DNA of 43,569 bases from a virus, in the IMG/VR virus record IMGVR_UViG_3300044844_000221, positions 1 through 43,569 of that record; one strand, given 5' to 3'. The translations under genes and the position numbers were made by a program. Each line of letters begins with the position of its first letter. Position 1 is the first letter of the stretch. Positions 24,886 to 34,142 of the stretch are shown piece after piece. Under the pieces are notes generated by a model. It was not told the origin of the DNA. It saw nothing but the letters and a program-made list of their open reading frames with translations, and did no database searches.

Positions 24886-27800
24886 ATGGCTCAAGAAGAT
24901 AACAACCAAGATAGCAAAAAGACAAACCCTCTAGGAAATATTAATATCAGTGGAGGGTTAAATACTGACTCCTCTTTAGTAACTCAACCTGTAGGAACCA
25001 CAAGATTTGTGATGACAGGAGTAAATGAAACTAAAGAAGGAGATTATGGTTTTATAGCAAATGAAGAATCTAACCAAGAGTGTTATGATTTTAATGTTGG
25101 CACAATATTAGGTCCTGGCTATGTACCAATAGGTAAAGTGTATATTGGGGATGAGAATAGTTTAATATTTTTAGCTAACCCTAATGGAAACTCTGCAGGT
25201 ATTATTGTAGATAAAGACTGTAATGTAACTGTATCTTTTAGTGATAAAAATCAAACAGAGAAATTTGGTTTTAAAGTAACTGAACAGATTGATGCTACTT
25301 TTAGATTAAGAAGAGGTTGTGAAAGAGTTGTCTATTGGATTGACCCAAAACCTAGAATGTTTATTCTTGACAAAGAAGAAGAGTTTAAAGATCCTGTTAC
25401 AGGAGATTGGGATGTTTCTAAATTTAACTTGTTTAAAACTTACAAGAAGATTCCTGTTGTTGTAGATTTAGAAGTTATTGATGCAGGTGGAGTATTAGCT
25501 CCTGGTTCTTATAACTTCTCTTTTCAGTATCTTGATGAAGATTTTAATCCAACAGAATTTGTTACAAGTACTGAGACTATCATGATTTACAATACTCCTT
25601 CTACTTCTACTTACAGAGAGAAGAGAGGAGCTACAATGGAAAAGAATGATTCTTATTTAAACTTTGAAGTTAGTAATAAAGCTATAAAAATAGTTTTAGA
25701 TCCTAACTCTTTAGATACAACTTATCCTTTCTACAGAATAGCTATAACTGAATCTAATGCAGGAGGAGGATTAATTAGTGATACTAAGTTTACTTCTGAA
25801 ATTTCTACAAAGAACACCACCTTTTATTATACAGGACTTAACTATGAAAGTTCAGGTAGTCAAGCTGAAGTAACTATGTTTAACAACATAATTGAAAAAG
25901 CTCAAAGCATAGAACAGATTGAAAATAGATTAGTATTAGGAAATATAGAAGGAAAGCAAATTAATTACTGTAAACTTCAAAAGTATGCAAGTAAAATTAA
26001 TGCTGATGTAATTACTAAAACAATTACTGTTACTGAAGCTGACTCAGGTAATGCTAAAGATCCTTCTGCCCATTTTAATGGTATAGGTTATATGCCAGGG
26101 GAGATTTATTCTTTTGGTATTGTGTATATCTTTGAAGACAACTCTGTTTCTCCTGTGTATCATATCCCAGGTAAACCTGCTTCTCTTCCTGTAAATCACA
26201 TGTTTACAGCAGGACCTACTATTTATCCTATGAGTAATATTAATAATGCTTGTACTGATACAAGATATATTGATAATAATACTTGTGGTGAAGATAGTTA
26301 CTGGGGAGAAGATTCTCAAGGAAATTCATTATCTAATGATGCTGTTAGGCATCATAGGTTTCCTTTAAGAACTGACTATAACATTCCTTTTGTTACAAAA
26401 GTACCCACTAGTGTAGCTACTAATTTTGTTAAAACACTTATTATTTCTGTGACTAAAGCAGGAGCAATTTGTCCTGCAATTTGTTCTTCAACTGCTCCTA
26501 GTAGTTGTAGTGACACTTTAGCAAACTTTGGAGATCCTGTAAATAGAGGTCCATATACTTTTGATATAAATTTTACTGAAGATTTAGCACCAGGTGTTAT
26601 TACTACTACTATTGACCCTTATGTATGGAAAGTAGCAGTAGGAGATAATGTTACACATAATGTTAGTTATGATGCTCAATCAGGAGTATTATATGGAACT
26701 TCAGTTTTAATCACAAGTATTGTAGAAAATTTTGAATACCCTACCCCACCTACTACAGTAACTTTAACAGGACCTACTTTAGATCCTATTACTGGTTTTT
26801 ATTATTATACAGGAAATTCTCCTGACTCAGATATGACCTATAAGATTACTATAGCTATTGGTACACAAGATTTTGAAACTCCTTTATATACTGCTGAAAT
26901 TTTTGGTATAAATTTTTCTAATATCCATAAACCTTCTTTAGCAGATACTAATGGACAAGAAATAACTGGTTATTATATTGTTAGACATGAAAGAAAAGAA
27001 TCAGACAGAACTATTGTTGATAGTGCTGTTTTGACTTCAACTACTAAAGAAAAAAACTTTGTAGCTCAAGGTCTTTTATTTCCTCAATATGCTACTCCTG
27101 GAGAACAGACTGCAAGAATTAAAAAAGATACTGTAGGGTTAATTTATCCAGAACATAAATTTAATAATAGAAAGTACTCTACTTTTAGTAGGATTATCCA
27201 ACAAGGAAAGTTTGCTAAAGTAAAAACTATAGTAAGTAGAAGTAAAACTAGAGATGTTGCTGATGGTTCCGGGTATGTATCAGGTAAACATAAATCAGGA
27301 GAAAGTGATGATGATGGATTTACTTTACAGATTAAAACTAGAGATAACATTACTAAATTTACAGGTACACCTAATGGGTTTACTTTAGATAATACTAATA
27401 TAAAAGAGTTGTATTATTTATCTGCTTTAGAAGATAAGTTAACTCAAGACAGTGTTGATTTTGGAATTGATGTCTTTAACTTAGCTTGTGATAATAAAGT
27501 AGGTATCATTCACTTAAAACAAGATTATACTTTTGGTACTGTTTCTAGTTTACCTTATGTGTATTTATGTAGAGATATAGTAGAACCTTACTCTAATTTT
27601 AGATTAGACCCATATTACAAAGAAAGTAGAAACCCTGAGACTTTTAGTCCTATAACTAATTCTTCTACTACAGCTATTTGGAATGGAGATAGTTATATTA
27701 GTTCTATAAGATATGTAAACAGTGTTTACTTTGATACTAGAATGAAAAAAAGAGCAGGTAAGACTTCTGTTTGGAATTATATTATTGCTTTTGTACTTGT

Positions 27801-30753
27801 AGTAATAGCTGTAGTAATAGCTGTATTTACTTGGGGAGCAGGAACAGCAGGTTCTATAGCTTTAATAGGATTAGCAGCAGGTCTTGTAGGTGTTGCTACT
27901 ACTCTAGTTCTTTCAGGTATAAAACAAGATGCTTGGAACAAAGCATATAACATTTTATACAATCAAGGATTAAGAGTAACTATTACTGACTCTTATATGC
28001 AAGATGACACAGACCCTGTTTCAGGATATGCAAGAGGATTTAGAAAAAATCCTGAAGATGATGAAATACAATGGTTAGGAGATTGTGCTAATCTTTGGTT
28101 TGAGTCTTCAGTTAATATGGGTCTAAGACATGGTGCCACTGACAATACTCCAGACTTTTTAAATGCTCCTGGTTTAATTGAATCAGGAACAACTGTAGTA
28201 GAAGGAGAACATGAGTATTTTGGTATCTATTCTCAAAACATTAGTGAGATAGCACCAACTAATGCTCTTGATTTCCACATGCTTAAAAAACTAACTTATC
28301 TAGATGCAAATAGAAAAGGAGGTAGAGCTTACATTGGTTTAGCTGCTGCTGAAATTTATCTTTTGAATCCTGACTATACAAGAAGAAATAAACAAAAAAT
28401 GTATAACCACTTAGGGTTAGAATATGATTGTTGTTCAGATTGTGTAGAAACTTTTCCTCATAGATTTCACTGGTCAGAACAAGCTTTTCAAGAAGAAGTT
28501 ACTGATAACTTTAGAATGTTCTTACCTAATAACTATAAAGATCTTGAAGCTGAGACAGGTGAGGTTACTGACATTTACAGGATTCAAAATAATTTATATA
28601 TCCATACTGAAGAAGGTCTTTGGCATTGCCCTCAAACTTTCCAGGAAAGGGTTACATCTGACATTATATCTTTTATTGGAACAGGAGAATACTTTTCTAT
28701 TCCTCCTAGAAAGATTGTAGATGATAATAACTCTTCTGCAGGTAATATACATAAGTGGGCAAGAACTAAAACTAAGTTTGGAGTTCTTTTCCCATCTTGG
28801 AAAGAAAAGAAATGGTATTTATTTGATGGTCAAAACCTTAAACCTATTAGTGATAATGGTAATAGTAACTACTTTAAAACTCACATGGATTTTATAGTAG
28901 CACAACAATACTATTCAGCTAATTTTAGGAATTACCCATACTTAAATAACCCTTCTAATCCTATAGGAGTAGGGTTCTTATCTACTTATGATACTAATAA
29001 AGAAAGACTTATTGTAACTAAGAAAGACCTTAAGATTACTAACTTACCTACACAAAGTTATGAGATTTGTACTGAAGGGGGTCAAGTAATTATCTTTCCT
29101 AATATGGCTCAAGTAATAGCAGATAGACTTGCTGATGGTTGGAACTATGTAGGTATAGAAGATTGTAAGATGAAGTTTGAAAGAACTACTTATGAGACAG
29201 TAACTACTACTGCTAATCAATATACTTCTATTGCTAATGATATGGATATTTGGGCATTCTTTGATACTTCAGGTTCTTTCTCAGGTCCAGATTTAGCTCA
29301 AATAGATGCTAGTTTAGATGCTTGGATTCTTAATGATTTAGATCCTACACCTTGGGCAGGTAATGTTTATAAAGTAAATACAAATACAGAAAAATGGTTA
29401 GATTTTCCTAATCAAATACCTCTAGCAGACAGAGGTAAAGTTCTTCTTATTTCATTTGTAAATGAGGCTGAAGATTGGCCTGGGAATCCTTATCATGGAG
29501 GAGGGTTAAATTTTGCAGGTCAACCTACTTCCACTTATATAACTCACTATAATGCTTTTACTGGTGCAGGTGGTGTGTATTCTACCTTTACTAAATTTAT
29601 AGGTATAAATTATCCTATTGCTACAGTAGCTACTTCTAAAGCTTTTATACTTCACTCTTTAGCTGCTATTAAAGGATATGATTATAATATTGATGAAGTA
29701 AATGATTTAGTTGTAAATAATTATTTTTCTACAGCAGAGTGGACTTCTTTAAAATCTCAGTTGTTAAATAATCCTTATAAAACTTTATTAGCTCCTAATG
29801 GAGAACCTGGACTAGAACAATGGGGTTGGATTGTAAAACCTGACAGAAGTAATGCAGGTAGTCCTGCTAGTGCTAATTGTCCTGCTAGTACATTGATTAT
29901 TTCTCCTTGTCAGTTTGCTGAAGATATGAATGCAATTCTTGCTTCTCTAGTAGAAGTAATTGAAGTAGAAGTAACTAATGAATATCCTGTAATTGAAATT
30001 GAATATGAAGAAGGAGAAGTGTTTGTACCTCAAACTTTAAATAATGGTTACACTATGTCTTACTCTTTAAAAAGAGAAGAGTGGGTAGGATGGCATCCAT
30101 ATATTCCTAGTTTCTATATGCATGTTCAAGAGAAGTTTTATTCTTGGCCACAAGGTTCTAGATACTTATGGAAACATAATAGACCTAACCACTATCAAAC
30201 TTTCTATGGTACTTACTATCCTTTTATAGTAGAGTATGTAGATAACCCAAGTCCAATAACAACTAAGATATGGGATAGTTTAATCTTGCAAACAGAAGCT
30301 AAAAAATTTAGTACTGTACATGAAGAATACATAGATCAAAGATTTGTAACTTTTAATAAAGCTTTGTTTTATAATACAGAACAAATAAGTGGTGTTATTA
30401 CTTTGGTGCCTAAGCAAGATAGTAGTCTAACTTATCTTTCTCAGCAAACTAGTAATGCACCTGGAACAATGACTATTGATAGAAATGAAAGAGATTGGAG
30501 TCTTAACTCTTTAAGAGATATAAGAGTAAACACTACTATCCCTATGTTTTTAAAAGATCTTTCTTCTGTACAAAGTAATTACTACATAGATAAAGTAGTT
30601 AATCCTACTGCTATTAATTACAATAAGAGTTGGTCTGAATTAGAAAGTTTCAGAGATAAGTTCTTGGTAGTAAGGTTAATATTTGATAACTTTGCTGATA
30701 CAAGATTAATCTTTAACTTTTCAGCTTTACAGAAAGAGCAATCAGAAAGATAA
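24886..30753 (+). CDS. Giant tail 'muzzle' (tail tubular-like) protein
   Basis: This 1955-residue protein fits the crAss-like tail nozzle/muzzle protein, the beta-rich distal tail complex with a role like P22 gp10. The N-terminus (LGNINISGGLNTDSSLVTQP...YVVN-type start) and the long runs of beta-propeller-like sequence with YRI(A/T), W and Gly turns fit. Near the middle (residues about 964-1012, nt 27775-27921) lies a long hydrophobic stretch, IIAFVLVVIAVVIAVF followed by a Gly/Ala-rich second half, followed by a soluble domain (TITDSYMQDDTDPVSGYARGFR). A YDCCSDC group is at about 1181-1186. The C-terminal part has W-rich strands (SLKREEWVGWHPYIPSFYMH). Conformational release of the hydrophobic part during ejection is an attractive idea, not evidence. 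Confidence 0.78.
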   Translation: MAQEDNNQDSKKTNPLGNINISGGLNTDSSLVTQPVGTTRFVMTGVNETKEGDYGFIANEESNQECYDFNVGTILGPGYVPIGKVYIGDENSLIFLANPNGNSAGIIVDKDCNVTVSFSDKNQTEKFGFKVTEQIDATFRLRRGCERVVYWIDPKPRMFILDKEEEFKDPVTGDWDVSKFNLFKTYKKIPVVVDLEVIDAGGVLAPGSYNFSFQYLDEDFNPTEFVTSTETIMIYNTPSTSTYREKRGATMEKNDSYLNFEVSNKAIKIVLDPNSLDTTYPFYRIAITESNAGGGLISDTKFTSEISTKNTTFYYTGLNYESSGSQAEVTMFNNIIEKAQSIEQIENRLVLGNIEGKQINYCKLQKYASKINADVITKTITVTEADSGNAKDPSAHFNGIGYMPGEIYSFGIVYIFEDNSVSPVYHIPGKPASLPVNHMFTAGPTIYPMSNINNACTDTRYIDNNTCGEDSYWGEDSQGNSLSNDAVRHHRFPLRTDYNIPFVTKVPTSVATNFVKTLIISVTKAGAICPAICSSTAPSSCSDTLANFGDPVNRGPYTFDINFTEDLAPGVITTTIDPYVWKVAVGDNVTHNVSYDAQSGVLYGTSVLITSIVENFEYPTPPTTVTLTGPTLDPITGFYYYTGNSPDSDMTYKITIAIGTQDFETPLYTAEIFGINFSNIHKPSLADTNGQEITGYYIVRHERKESDRTIVDSAVLTSTTKEKNFVAQGLLFPQYATPGEQTARIKKDTVGLIYPEHKFNNRKYSTFSRIIQQGKFAKVKTIVSRSKTRDVADGSGYVSGKHKSGESDDDGFTLQIKTRDNITKFTGTPNGFTLDNTNIKELYYLSALEDKLTQDSVDFGIDVFNLACDNKVGIIHLKQDYTFGTVSSLPYVYLCRDIVEPYSNFRLDPYYKESRNPETFSPITNSSTTAIWNGDSYISSIRYVNSVYFDTRMKKRAGKTSVWNYIIAFVLVVIAVVIAVFTWGAGTAGSIALIGLAAGLVGVATTLVLSGIKQDAWNKAYNILYNQGLRVTITDSYMQDDTDPVSGYARGFRKNPEDDEIQWLGDCANLWFESSVNMGLRHGATDNTPDFLNAPGLIESGTTVVEGEHEYFGIYSQNISEIAPTNALDFHMLKKLTYLDANRKGGRAYIGLAAAEIYLLNPDYTRRNKQKMYNHLGLEYDCCSDCVETFPHRFHWSEQAFQEEVTDNFRMFLPNNYKDLEAETGEVTDIYRIQNNLYIHTEEGLWHCPQTFQERVTSDIISFIGTGEYFSIPPRKIVDDNNSSAGNIHKWARTKTKFGVLFPSWKEKKWYLFDGQNLKPISDNGNSNYFKTHMDFIVAQQYYSANFRNYPYLNNPSNPIGVGFLSTYDTNKERLIVTKKDLKITNLPTQSYEICTEGGQVIIFPNMAQVIADRLADGWNYVGIEDCKMKFERTTYETVTTTANQYTSIANDMDIWAFFDTSGSFSGPDLAQIDASLDAWILNDLDPTPWAGNVYKVNTNTEKWLDFPNQIPLADRGKVLLISFVNEAEDWPGNPYHGGGLNFAGQPTSTYITHYNAFTGAGGVYSTFTKFIGINYPIATVATSKAFILHSLAAIKGYDYNIDEVNDLVVNNYFSTAEWTSLKSQLLNNPYKTLLAPNGEPGLEQWGWIVKPDRSNAGSPASANCPASTLIISPCQFAEDMNAILASLVEVIEVEVTNEYPVIEIEYEEGEVFVPQTLNNGYTMSYSLKREEWVGWHPYIPSFYMHVQEKFYSWPQGSRYLWKHNRPNHYQTFYGTYYPFIVEYVDNPSPITTKIWDSLILQTEAKKFSTVHEEYIDQRFVTFNKALFYNTEQISGVITLVPKQDSSLTYLSQQTSNAPGTMTIDRNERDWSLNSLRDIRVNTTIPMFLKDLSSVQSNYYIDKVVNPTAINYNKSWSELESFRDKFLVVRLIFDNFADTRLIFNFSALQKEQSER

Positions 30754-30760
30754 GCTTAAC

Positions 30761-30776
30761 CTTTAATAAATTAAAG
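30761..30776. promoter_or_regulatory. Short palindrome before the 1119-residue gene
   Basis: CTTTAAT-AA-ATTAAAG is a perfect 7+2+7 palindrome ending four bases before the ATG at 30781. A two-base loop makes a hairpin strained, so a protein-binding site is as likely. AT-richness makes chance plausible. Confidence 0.25.
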
Positions 30777-30780
30777 CAAG

Positions 30781-33700
30781 ATGTTACCACCTAAAAAATC
30801 TAACAAGAAACCTTCACCGGCTAAGAAGTACAAGACTTCTCAGTCAGAAGTGGATTGGGATTTAGTTAGAAACATTAATGATAACCCTGCAGTTCAAGCA
30901 GCAAAAATGTTTGATCCTACAGGGATTAGTTCTTATCCTGATGTTTACTATGCAGCTAAAGATTTAGCTGAAGGTAAAGGTTCTTGGGCAGAATTAGGTA
31001 TTAATGTTCTTGGAGCTTTGCCTATGGTAGGTAAAGCTAAGGTAGCTTTTAGGTTAGCTAAAGCTGGTAAAGGAAGTAAGACTGTCAAGGCTACCCAAAA
31101 AGTTATGAAGACAGTAGAAAAAGTTGCTCAAAAAAGTAACAAGATTGTAAATGCTCCTATAAATAAAATAAAACCTTTAGCTAATTCTACTAAGGTAGTT
31201 CCAAAAGTAATTGGAAAAACTGCAGAAAAGACAGAACAATTAGCAAAAGCTATGGGAAAACCTTTAACACCTAAAGGACAAACTGTTACTTCAAAACAAA
31301 TAACTAAATCTGATGTAAAAAATGTGGCTGTAGATTTACTAGATATATCTAATGTTGCTGCTGATGTAAGTAATACTGTGACTGCTACTACTAAAAAAGT
31401 AAAAGAAGTTCAAGATAAAAAAGAAGCTGAAAGTTACCAACCTGTGCCTAAAAAAGTAGTTTACTACAATACAGATCCTAAAAGAGGAGAAGTAGAAAAG
31501 CCTGGTACAGATTCTAATGTTACTTATACTCCTGTAACTAACTCTGTCCAACTTAAAAAATGGAAAGAACAAAAGTTAGCTTTTGGAACAGGAAAAGAAG
31601 GTATAGAAGACCCTCCTACTAGACTTACTTTTGAAAATGAGTTAATGTCTAAAGTTATTACTGAAAGGAATAAAGATAAAAACTTTGTACAAAGAGCTTT
31701 AAATCCTTCTGATTATCCTGCAATAATAAATGAAGATGGTTCAGAGACAACTCATTTAATGGGATTATCTATAGATCAAGAAGGAAACCCTTATATAATG
31801 CCAACAGTTATTCAAAATAATTTAGGTCTTTTACAAAAATTACCTGATGAAGATACTGCTGTAGAATATGCAAAAAAAACTGGAGAAGGAATAGCAATAC
31901 CTGATATCCAATTAGCTAACTACTATACTCAGAATGGTTTAATAAAACATGGTTATGGTACTAACTCTCAAGGAATTATGAAAACAAAAATGAACCCTAG
32001 AAAAAGATATGCTAATGGCTCTGATGCCAAAGGTGTAAATCCTAATAATTATATACTTAGTCCTGCAGAAGCAGTTAATGATTATAATATTATGTTAGCT
32101 AAGGCTGAAGCTAAAGCTATAAGTAACCCTTGGTTACCTGTAGTAAGTATAGTAGGAGGTCTTGCTCAAAGTGCTTTAAGTTTAGGAAAAGCAAAATCTG
32201 CTGGAGGGGGAGACACAGGAGGAGATGGATCAGGTATTGATGCTTCTAATGATTTAGTAGGTGCTGTAGCAGCTAATGGTATGAATAATGTTCAAGCTGA
32301 TGTAGAAGTTGAAGGTGGAGAAATGTATGAAACTCCTCAAGGACAAGTAGGAGAGTTTCAAGGGCCTACTCATGAAGAAGGAGGTATTCCATTAGAAGTA
32401 GGGCAAGATGTAGAAGAAGGAACTAAAGTTTATTCAGATAGACTTAAAGTAGGTAAGAAGACTCTTGCTGAAAGAAAAGCAACAAGAGAAAGACAAGTTG
32501 CTAATCTTGAAAAAATTGCTTCTGATAATTTAGCTGACCAAGCTGTAAAGAATGCAGCTAAAAGAAAAATGCAAGCTATTGAAAAAGAAGAAGCTGCTGA
32601 CTTAGACTTTCAAGAAAAAGTAAACAATATGCAAAAAATGGCTGATACTATGGTAGAAGCTTTTGCTTGTGGTACAGGAATGAAAGGTATTCAAAAATAT
32701 CCTTTTGGAACACCTCCATTTGGAATTAAAAAGAATCCTTACGCAGACCCTGCAAATTATGATACTAACACTATTAAAAACTTACATGATGCTTTAGGTA
32801 TTGCTCCTACTGAAAAGGGTTATGGAACTGCTGTAGGGCCTAAAACATTAAAAGCTTATCAAGACTTTGCAACAAAGTACATGCAAGGACAAGGTTATCC
32901 AACTGCTAAGCCAAGTGATTTTTCTGATATTAGTAGATTTTATAAGAATGGTAAAGTAAATCTTCCTAATCAAGGAGAAGCACAAGCTTTAGGATTAACT
33001 GTGGAAGGAAATAAATACATAGGGCCTGACTCTAATTTTTATTCAGATATGGGCAAAAATGTCTCTGCTGATTTAGGTGTTCCAGAAATTACTCCAGAAA
33101 GTATGTTTCAAAATTATCAAGAAGCCACTAAAGTAGATCCTTTTGCTATGACTGCAGGAGAAGATTGGGCAAAAGCAAATCCTCTTCCTGAAGGAGTAGA
33201 AGCTCCTATGCCTGATAGTATAGAGTTTACTCCTAAGTATGCAACTGCAGAAACAACTACTGCAGATGCCGCAGATAAAAAAGGAACAAGTAAGTTTATG
33301 GGAGCTTTAGGAAAAGTAGGAGAAAGTGGTTTATTTGAACCTGGTAATATGACAAAACTTATTGGTAACTACTTAGGTATGACTGCAGGTATTAAAACTG
33401 CTGCTGAACAAAGAAGTACTGATGTTACTCACAGAAATGAGTTTATTAATGCTGGAAAAGAATCTCAAAAACTTCTTGACAATGCTAAACAAGGGATTGA
33501 AATAAGTAAGGCTCAAGCTATAGTTAAAGCCACTGATGTAGGAAGAGGAGGTAAAAGAGGAGGAAGAAATTCAGCTAGAGGAGTAAACCAAATGAGAGCT
33601 ATGGACTGGCTTTATGATACTGCTCTTCAAACTCAGATTGCAGATATTAGTGCTAAAGCTGCAGAACAAATTTCAGGTATTGATATACAAAAATCAAGTG

Positions 33701-34140
33701 TAGCTCTTAGTGCAGATCAACTTAGAGGAGAAGGACAAGTTAAAGCTAACATGGCTAATGAAGCTGCTAAAGATGCTTACTACACTGCTTTAGGTAAAGG
33801 AAGAAATCAATTTGCTGAAGGGTTAATGCAAACAGGTAAAGACTTAAATGATATGAAAGAAAACAAAATCATTGAAGGTTTAATGCAACAATATGGTACT
33901 TACTTTACTGGAGGTAAATCTGGAATTAAAGCTAAATCTTTTGAAGAAATTACAGGTGGAGATTCTACTAAAAATAGTACTGGAAATTCTTCTAAAAGTA
34001 GTACTAACTCTAACACAAATGACTTATCAGCATTTTTAAAAAGTATGAATTTAACTCCAGACAATAAAGGTTATGTAACATTACCTGATGGTACAAAAAT
34101 ATTAGAAAAAGATCTTTTAAAAAAATTTTCAAATAAATAA
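30781..34140 (+). CDS. Large virion cargo candidate, 1119 residues
   Basis: This is a Lys/Ala-rich protein of the capsid-stored, ejected type expected after the muzzle gene. Features in order: a basic N-terminus; DPTGISSYPDVYYAAKDLAEG and a hydrophobic helix (AELGINVLGALPMVGKAKVAF, about 71-92) reminiscent of pre-toxin/translocation segments; a domain with DGSETTHLMG and IMPTVIQ (about 295-400) of a kind shared by phage internal proteins; a second hydrophobic helix (about 449-470) and a Gly-rich linker; an acidic beta block VEGGEMYETPQGQVGEFQGP...HEEGGIPLEVG (about 508-553); a stretch resembling peptidoglycan-binding repeats (about 661-704, LHDALG...GPKTLKAYQDFA); a long Ala-rich helical region; and a Ser/Asn linker (about 1063-1080). 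Exact function unknown. Confidence 0.65.
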   Translation: MLPPKKSNKKPSPAKKYKTSQSEVDWDLVRNINDNPAVQAAKMFDPTGISSYPDVYYAAKDLAEGKGSWAELGINVLGALPMVGKAKVAFRLAKAGKGSKTVKATQKVMKTVEKVAQKSNKIVNAPINKIKPLANSTKVVPKVIGKTAEKTEQLAKAMGKPLTPKGQTVTSKQITKSDVKNVAVDLLDISNVAADVSNTVTATTKKVKEVQDKKEAESYQPVPKKVVYYNTDPKRGEVEKPGTDSNVTYTPVTNSVQLKKWKEQKLAFGTGKEGIEDPPTRLTFENELMSKVITERNKDKNFVQRALNPSDYPAIINEDGSETTHLMGLSIDQEGNPYIMPTVIQNNLGLLQKLPDEDTAVEYAKKTGEGIAIPDIQLANYYTQNGLIKHGYGTNSQGIMKTKMNPRKRYANGSDAKGVNPNNYILSPAEAVNDYNIMLAKAEAKAISNPWLPVVSIVGGLAQSALSLGKAKSAGGGDTGGDGSGIDASNDLVGAVAANGMNNVQADVEVEGGEMYETPQGQVGEFQGPTHEEGGIPLEVGQDVEEGTKVYSDRLKVGKKTLAERKATRERQVANLEKIASDNLADQAVKNAAKRKMQAIEKEEAADLDFQEKVNNMQKMADTMVEAFACGTGMKGIQKYPFGTPPFGIKKNPYADPANYDTNTIKNLHDALGIAPTEKGYGTAVGPKTLKAYQDFATKYMQGQGYPTAKPSDFSDISRFYKNGKVNLPNQGEAQALGLTVEGNKYIGPDSNFYSDMGKNVSADLGVPEITPESMFQNYQEATKVDPFAMTAGEDWAKANPLPEGVEAPMPDSIEFTPKYATAETTTADAADKKGTSKFMGALGKVGESGLFEPGNMTKLIGNYLGMTAGIKTAAEQRSTDVTHRNEFINAGKESQKLLDNAKQGIEISKAQAIVKATDVGRGGKRGGRNSARGVNQMRAMDWLYDTALQTQIADISAKAAEQISGIDIQKSSVALSADQLRGEGQVKANMANEAAKDAYYTALGKGRNQFAEGLMQTGKDLNDMKENKIIEGLMQQYGTYFTGGKSGIKAKSFEEITGGDSTKNSTGNSSKSSTNSNTNDLSAFLKSMNLTPDNKGYVTLPDGTKILEKDLLKKFSNK

Positions 34141-34142
34141 TC

